Shown here: one piece after another, positions 29,769-33,560 of the stretch
Layout: each line of letters begins with the position of its first letter
Position numbering within the stretch: the first letter of the stretch is position 1
From: DATAQC01 sp046263055
GTDB lineage: Bacteria; Actinomycetota; Acidimicrobiia; Acidimicrobiales; AC-14
Direction of reading: 5' to 3'
DNA: 33,560 bases
Assembly: GCA_046263055.1 (NCBI GenBank)
Contig: JBHELO010000091.1
Coordinates: 1-33,560 of the forward strand
The notes under the pieces: generated by a model
Databases searched by the model: none
What the model was told of the DNA's origin: nothing
The model's input: the letters and a program-made list of their open reading frames with translations, nothing else
Position numbers and translations under genes: made by a program

Positions 29769-31127
29769 CTACAGGCTGGCGATCAGCTTCTCGACCCGTT
29801 CGTCGCGCGAGCGGAACGGGTCCTTGCACAGCACCGTGCGCTGGGCCTGGTCGTTGAGCTTCAGGTGGACCCAGTCCACCGTGTAGTCGCGCTTGCGCTC
29901 CTTGGCCCGGCGGATGAACTCGCCCCGCAGGCGGGCGCGGGTTGTCTGGGGCGGGGAGATGACGGCCTCGTCGATGGCGGCGTCGTCCACCACCCGCTCC
30001 ACCCGGCCCCGGTCCTGGAGCAGGTAGTACAGGCCCCGCTTGCGGTTGACGTCGTGGTACTGGAGGTCGAGCAGGGCGACGCGGGGGCTGGTCAGCGACA
30101 GGCCGTGGCGCTCCCGGTAGGCCTCCACCATGCGGTACTTGATGACCCAGTCCACCTCCCGGTCGAGGCTGAGGGGGTCGTGCTCCAGCTTGGTCAGACA
30201 GTGCTCCCACATCTTCAGGGCCTGCTCCTCCAGCGGGCTCAGCCCCCGGGTCTCGGAGTAGCGCAGCGCCCGGGTGAGGTACTCGCCCTGGATCTCCACC
30301 GCCGACAGCTCCCGGCCGTTCTCCAGGCGCACCTTGCGCGTGCAGGTGATGTCGTGGCTGATCTCGCGGATGGCCCGAATCGGGTTGTCGAGCGTCATGT
30401 CCCGCATGACGACGGCCGGGTCCTCCAGCATGCGCAGCAGGATGCTGGTGGCCCCCACCTTGAGGAAGGTGGCGTACTCGCTCATGTTCGAGTCGCCCAC
30501 GATGACGTGGAGGCGGCGGAACCGCTCGGCGTCGGCGTGGGGCTCGTCGCGGGTGTTGATGATGGGCCGGCTGCGGGTGGTGGCCGACGACACGCCCTCC
30601 CAGATGTGCTCGGCCCGCTGGCTCACGCAGTAGGTGGCGCCCCGGGCGGTGTTGAGGACCTTCCCGGCACCGGCGTACACCTGGCGGGAGACGAAGAACG
30701 GGATGAGCACCTCGGCGTAGTGACCGAAGTCGTCGCGGCGGCTGGTGAGGTAGTTCTCGTGGCACCCGTAGGAGTTGCCGGCCGAGTCGGTGTTGTTCTT
30801 GAACAGGTAGACGACGCCCCGGATGCCCTCCTCCCGCAGGCGCTGCTCGGCGCTCGAGAGCAGGCTCTCGAGGATGCGCTCCCCGGCCTTGTCGTGGGCC
30901 ACCAGGTCCTCGATGGAGTCACACTCGGGGGTGGCGTACTCGGGGTGGCTGCCGACGTCGAGGTACAGGCGGGCCCCGTTCTCGAGAAACACGTTGCTGC
31001 TGCGGCCCCACGACACGACCCGGCGGAACAGGTAGCGGGCCACCTCGTCGGGGCTCAAGCGGCGCTGGCCCCGTAGGGTGCAGGTGACCCCGTACTCGTT
31101 CTCCAGACCGAAGATGCGCCGTTCCAT
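29769..31127 (-). CDS. pafA: Pup-protein ligase PafA
   Basis: 452 residues, the family length. The glutamine-synthetase-like active site shows E9 in GLENEYG and the catalytic Asp D57 in LYLDVGSHPEYATPEC. Further hallmarks are FKNNTDSAGNSYGCHENYL and GDSNMSEYATFLKVG. PafA uses ATP to phosphorylate the C-terminal Glu of Pup and joins it to lysines of target proteins. The very similar deamidase Dop has a different N-terminal signature and an extra loop, so PafA is the better call. The ATG at 31127 lies eight bases after a TACCGT box. Confidence 0.97.
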   Translation of the reverse strand: MERRIFGLENEYGVTCTLRGQRRLSPDEVARYLFRRVVSWGRSSNVFLENGARLYLDVGSHPEYATPECDSIEDLVAHDKAGERILESLLSSAEQRLREEGIRGVVYLFKNNTDSAGNSYGCHENYLTSRRDDFGHYAEVLIPFFVSRQVYAGAGKVLNTARGATYCVSQRAEHIWEGVSSATTRSRPIINTRDEPHADAERFRRLHVIVGDSNMSEYATFLKVGATSILLRMLEDPAVVMRDMTLDNPIRAIREISHDITCTRKVRLENGRELSAVEIQGEYLTRALRYSETRGLSPLEEQALKMWEHCLTKLEHDPLSLDREVDWVIKYRMVEAYRERHGLSLTSPRVALLDLQYHDVNRKRGLYYLLQDRGRVERVVDDAAIDEAVISPPQTTRARLRGEFIRRAKERKRDYTVDWVHLKLNDQAQRTVLCKDPFRSRDERVEKLIASL

Positions 31128-31135
31128 GTAGGGCC

Positions 31136-31145
31136 ACGGTACCGT
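31136..31145. promoter_or_regulatory. palindromic divergent -10 element ACGGTACCGT
   Basis: The perfect 10-base palindrome contains TACCGT on both strands. On the minus strand it ends eight bases before the pafA ATG (31127); on the plus strand it ends seven bases before the ATG at 31153. One element may therefore serve both leaderless genes, and RNA polymerase could not occupy both directions at once. Confidence 0.55.
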
Positions 31146-31152
31146 TCATGGG

Positions 31153-31470
31153 ATGCAACGGACCCGCATGGTTCGGCTGGCCACGGTGAACACCTCGTTT
31201 CACGCCCGGGTCATCGCCGCCCGGGTCGGGGCCGAGGGCATCGTGTGCGAGCTGCGGGGCAACCTGGACGGGCCCTACCCCATGGGCGACGTGCACGTCT
31301 TCGTCCCCGAGGACGACCTGCCGGCCGCCACCGAGCTGCTCATGGCCGACGAGGTGGAGTCGGCCTTCGACGACGAGAACGACGCCGACGGCCGGTCGCC
31401 GGTGGAGCTGTGGCTGGTGCTGGCCACCATCGTGGTCCTCGCCGCCGTCCTGTTCGCCCGGTCGTTCTGA
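31153..31470 (+). CDS. DUF2007-like protein with C-terminal transmembrane anchor
   Basis: 105 residues. The first about 75 residues resemble the small DUF2007 (putative signal-transducing) domain: MVRLATVNTSFHARVIAARV, GAEGIVCELRGN and HVFVPEDDLPAATELL. An acidic linker and one C-terminal transmembrane helix (VELWLVLATIVVLAAVLFA) follow, so it is tail-anchored with the domain in the cytosol. Function is unknown. It is divergent from pafA with 25 bases between start codons. An in-frame ATG at 31168 is an alternative start closer to the domain edge, but the -10 spacing favours 31153. Confidence 0.75.
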   Translation: MQRTRMVRLATVNTSFHARVIAARVGAEGIVCELRGNLDGPYPMGDVHVFVPEDDLPAATELLMADEVESAFDDENDADGRSPVELWLVLATIVVLAAVLFARSF

Positions 31471-31502
31471 CCTCCGCCGGTCTGGCGTCGCCCGGGCCGG
31501 CG

Positions 31503-31508
31503 TAGAGT
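31503..31508 (+). promoter_or_regulatory. -10 box TAGAGT of the GYD-domain gene
   Basis: TAGAGT lies 27 bases before the ATG at 31536, followed by a short leader with the AGGAGGAG ribosome site. This is a leadered counter-example to the leaderless genes nearby. Confidence 0.45.
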
Positions 31509-31535
31509 CGCCTGCCCGCCGACAGGAGGAGTGGG

Positions 31536-31844
31536 ATGGCCACCTACGTCATGCTCATGAAGTTCATCACCCCCGGCATGGACTCGATCAAGGAGGCCAC
31601 CGCCGGGCGGGCCGCCGGGAAGAAGGCGGCCAAGGCCCTCGGCATCACCTGGAAGCACCAGTACCTGGTGATGGGCCAGTACGACGTGATCACCGTCATC
31701 GAGGCCCCCGACGACGAGACGGTGGCCAAGTTCGCCCTCATGGGGATGACCGGCAGCCTGGAGATCACCACCATGCGGGCCTTCACCGAGTCGGAGGCCG
31801 ACAGGCTCATCAAGGACATATCCGCCGGCCCCCGACCCGGCTGA
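31536..31844 (+). CDS. GYD-domain protein
   Basis: 102 residues matching the GYD domain, a small ferredoxin-like fold: ATYVMLMKFITPGMDSIKE, the VMGQYDVITVIEAPDDETV segment with the G-x-Y-D motif, and TTMRAF. Such proteins are probable small-ligand binders of unknown function. The ATG at 31536 has the best ribosome site in the window (AGGAGGAG). It is convergent with prcA across only 16 bases, so transcripts may overlap. Confidence 0.85.
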   Translation: MATYVMLMKFITPGMDSIKEATAGRAAGKKAAKALGITWKHQYLVMGQYDVITVIEAPDDETVAKFALMGMTGSLEITTMRAFTESEADRLIKDISAGPRPG

Positions 31845-31860
31845 CCGGCGGGCCGGCCGC

Positions 31861-32538
31861 TCAGGCCAGCAGGGCCGCCAGCTCCTCCTCCGGCACCCGG
31901 CGGAACGCCCGCCGGTCGGTGGTGCGGGCGAGGACCGCCACCTCCAGGTCGGTCGCGCCCAACGTGCGCTCGGGCCCGGCCAGGGCGGAGACGGCGGCGC
32001 CCAGGGCGGCGCCCAGGTCCATGCCCTCGGTGATGGTGGGCGTGAGCCGTTCGGCGATGGTCTCGGCGTCCCCGCCCAGCACCGTCGAGCCCTCCTCGTC
32101 CACCACGAAGCCGTCGTAGCGGATGCGGAACAGGCGGTCGCCGTCGGGCGCCACGCCGACCTCGGCCATCAGGATCTCCACCTCCATGGGCTTCATCTCG
32201 TGGGTGAAGATCTGGTGCAGCGTCTGGGCGTAGGCGTTGGCCAGGCTGCGGGCGTCCACGTCTTCGCGGGAGTAGGTGAAACCCTTCACGTCGGCGTTGC
32301 GGACGCCCAGGATGCGCAACGAGTCGAACTCGCTGTAGCGGCCCACTCCGGCGAAGGCGATGCGGTCGTAGATCTCGCTCACCTTGTGCAGGGTGCGGGA
32401 CGGGTTCTCGGCGCAGAGGAGGATGCCGGCGTCGTAGGTGAGGGCCACCAGGCTCCGGCCCTGGGCGATGCCCTTGCGGGCGTAGTCGGCCCGGTCCTTC
32501 ATCACCTGCTCGGGCGCCACGTAGTACGGCATCGTCAT
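31861..32538 (-). CDS. prcA: 20S proteasome alpha subunit
   Basis: 225 residues from the ATG at 32538 (a second ATG lies two codons later). The N-terminus MTMPYYVAPEQVMKDRADYARKGIA and the GIL-x-CAENPS, YDRIAFAGVGRYSEFD and LHQIFTHEMKPMEVE motifs are typical of actinobacterial alpha subunits. Alpha rings cap the core particle and gate substrate entry. No active-site threonine is expected. GGGAGGGGGG precedes the start. The gap from prcB is 37 bases, so the two are co-transcribed. Confidence 0.96.
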   Translation of the reverse strand: MTMPYYVAPEQVMKDRADYARKGIAQGRSLVALTYDAGILLCAENPSRTLHKVSEIYDRIAFAGVGRYSEFDSLRILGVRNADVKGFTYSREDVDARSLANAYAQTLHQIFTHEMKPMEVEILMAEVGVAPDGDRLFRIRYDGFVVDEEGSTVLGGDAETIAERLTPTITEGMDLGAALGAAVSALAGPERTLGATDLEVAVLARTTDRRAFRRVPEEELAALLA

Positions 32539-32575
32539 CGGTCCGCCCCCCCTCCCGGTCGGGAGCCTCCGGCCG

Positions 32576-33370
32576 TCATGGCCGGCGCCCGCCCTCGGTC
32601 TTGCGGCCGATGAGGGTGGTGAACCGCTCGGCCACCTCCGGTTCGGCCACCCGCTCGAAGCCCCCGCCGGTGATGGTGGCCACCGTCGGGTAGATGCCCC
32701 GCACGACGTCGGGCCCACCGGTGGCCGAGTCCTCGTCGGCCGCCTCGTACAGGGCCTCGATGCACAGCTCGACGGCGGCCGCCTCGTCCAGGCCCTCCCG
32801 CCAGCCGAGCTTGATGGTGGTGCGGGCGTCGCGCCCACCGGAGCCGGTGGCGTGAAAGTCGTCCTCCTCGTAGCGGCCGCCGGTGAGGTCGTACTTGAAG
32901 ATGCGCCCGGCCCGCCGGCGCAGGTCGTAGCCGGCGAAGATGGGCACCACGGCCATGCCCTCCATGGCCATGGGCAGGTTGGCCCGCACCATCTGGCTCA
33001 GCTTGTTGGCCTTGCCCTCGAGGCTCAGGGCCACGCCCTCCACCTTCTCGTAGTGCTCCAGCTCGGTCTGGAACAGGCGCACCATCTCGACCGCCGGGCC
33101 GGCGGCACCCGCGATGGACACCCCCGAGTGACGGTCGGCCGCGAACACCTTCTCGATGGCCCGGTGGGCGATGCTGTAGCCCTCGGTGGCCCGCCGGTCG
33201 CCGGCCATCACCACCCCGTCGGCGTAGCGCACGGCCACGATGGTCGTGCCGTGGGCGGTGACGACCGGTACCGCCGGCCAGGTGGGCGCAGCCGCCGCCC
33301 GGGTGGCTCGGAGCAGGTCGGAGAAGCTGGGCCCGGGGTCGTCCCCGGCCCCGAACAGGGGAACCGTCAT
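32576..33370 (-). CDS. prcB: 20S proteasome beta subunit
   Basis: 264 residues including a propeptide of about 41. Cleavage between G41 and T42 (AHG-TTIVAVRY) exposes the catalytic Thr1. The partner residues Asp17 (D58 in MAGDRR) and Lys33 (K74 in AIEK) are in place, as is the SGGRDARTTIKL region. The beta rings form the proteolytic chamber that degrades pupylated proteins. The ATG at 33370 is ten bases after a TAGCCT box and 51 bases downstream of pup, so it may be transcribed both with pup and on its own. Confidence 0.96.
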   Translation of the reverse strand: MTVPLFGAGDDPGPSFSDLLRATRAAAAPTWPAVPVVTAHGTTIVAVRYADGVVMAGDRRATEGYSIAHRAIEKVFAADRHSGVSIAGAAGPAVEMVRLFQTELEHYEKVEGVALSLEGKANKLSQMVRANLPMAMEGMAVVPIFAGYDLRRRAGRIFKYDLTGGRYEEDDFHATGSGGRDARTTIKLGWREGLDEAAAVELCIEALYEAADEDSATGGPDVVRGIYPTVATITGGGFERVAEPEVAERFTTLIGRKTEGGRRP

Positions 33371-33380
33371 GGTGCCGGCG

Positions 33381-33386
33381 AGGCTA
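33381..33386 (-). promoter_or_regulatory. possible internal prcB promoter in the pup-prcB gap
   Basis: TAGCCT on the minus strand ends ten bases before the prcB ATG. Just upstream is a 10-base palindrome CGGGGCCCCG (33388-33397), and around the pup stop codon ATACAG (33416-33421) could pair with CTGTAT (33437-33442). These could modulate read-through from pup; all are weak signals. Confidence 0.3.
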
Positions 33387-33421
33387 GCGGGGCCCCGCCC
33401 CCCGGCTCCATTTTCATACAG

Positions 33422-33560
33422 CTACTGTCCGCCCTTCTGTATATACGAGCGAACAAACTCCTCTGCGTTCTCCTCGAGGACGTCGTCGATTTCGTCCAGA
33501 AGCTCGTCCAGCTCGGCCTTCAACTTGTCGCCCTGCTTGCTCGAGGGGGGGATCTCTTCG
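33422..33560 (-). CDS. pup: prokaryotic ubiquitin-like protein Pup (5' end outside the window)
   Basis: The last 45 codons are present and end YIQKGGQ, then TAG. The C-terminal G-G-Q identifies a Pup of the type that must be deamidated to G-G-E by Dop before PafA can ligate it. The LKAELDELLDEIDDVLEENAEEFVRSY helix is the conserved region bound by the Mpa/ARC coiled coil. Full-length Pup is about 60-70 residues, so about a third is missing at the window edge. The 3' end is less GC-rich (GTATATACG, AACAAACTCC on the plus strand) than the rest of the window. Confidence 0.95.
   Translation of the reverse strand, partial: EEIPPSSKQGDKLKAELDELLDEIDDVLEENAEEFVRSYIQKGGQ

Noticed and set aside
33416..33442. 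ATACAG/CTGTAT as a firm attenuator between pup and prcB
   Set aside because: A six-base stem with a 15-base loop that covers the pup stop codon is too weak to call on its own; mentioned only with the prcB promoter.
20..33560. CRISPR arrays, tRNA genes, insertion sequences, phage or toxin-antitoxin modules
   Set aside because: No spaced direct repeats, no tRNA T-arm with matching acceptor stem, and no transposase or toxin-type reading frame was found.

Overview
The window is a GC-rich (roughly 73% by eye) stretch of an actinobacterial chromosome. The class markers are a Pup-proteasome locus (pup, prcB, prcA, pafA, pafB, pafC), a mycothiol-dependent-type enzyme, a DUF4193-like protein, and many genes whose start codon lies only 6-10 bases from a TAnnnT -10 box (leaderless-type starts). 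The mixture fits Acidimicrobiia or a related deep-branching actinobacterial group; the class is inference, the phylum is well supported. No tRNA, rRNA, CRISPR array, insertion sequence or phage gene was seen.

Bases 1-8100 hold metabolic and signalling genes: an acyl-CoA dehydrogenase homologue, a small membrane protein, a MDMPI/SCP2-type protein, two convergent SpoIIE-type phosphatases, clpP with a good promoter, an SRPBCC/ArsR gene pair and the peroxiredoxin bcp. Bases 8100-14270 hold a YbdK-type carboxylate-amine ligase, a decayed tandem cupredoxin next to an intact cupredoxin lipoprotein, a 584-residue protein with a long Arg/Gly/Asp/Pro repeat tract, a NUDIX-GNAT-hypothetical operon and a very acidic zinc-ribbon protein of DUF4193 type. 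Between 14264 and 14686 there is no protein gene that I trust. That gap carries a strong minus-strand promoter followed by about 200 bases of nested complementary segments, a candidate structured RNA.

Bases 14687-19290 contain a double-domain ThyX-like protein, an M20 amidohydrolase, a CsbD stress protein behind a SigH/SigR-like promoter, remnants of two broken genes (a polysaccharide deacetylase/glycosyltransferase and an RDD-family gene, each with ends kept and middle lost), and a DAG-kinase-fold protein that lacks the kinase loop.

Bases 19291-33560 are the conserved core. On the minus strand, in transcription order, lie pup (5' end outside the window), prcB, prcA, pafA, a DUF3866 gene, pafB, pafC, lepB, a small TM protein, tatA/B, tatC and a HelY/Mtr4-type helicase. 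Mycobacteria have a closely related order. PrcB/PrcA form the 20S core, Pup is the degradation tag, PafA ligates it, and PafB/PafC are WYL-domain regulators linked in mycobacteria to the DNA-damage response. LepB and Tat handle protein export. Plus-strand genes interrupt the run: a GDPD, a SufR-like Fe-S regulator with an acyl-CoA dehydrogenase-like gene, a DUF2007 protein and a GYD-domain protein. Dop and the Mpa/ARC ATPase are not in the window.

The most interesting signals are the palindrome ACGGTACCGT, which gives two divergent -10 boxes between pafA and the DUF2007 gene; the candidate structured RNA; the end-retaining gene remnants; and two dehydrogenase homologues without the usual catalytic glutamate.
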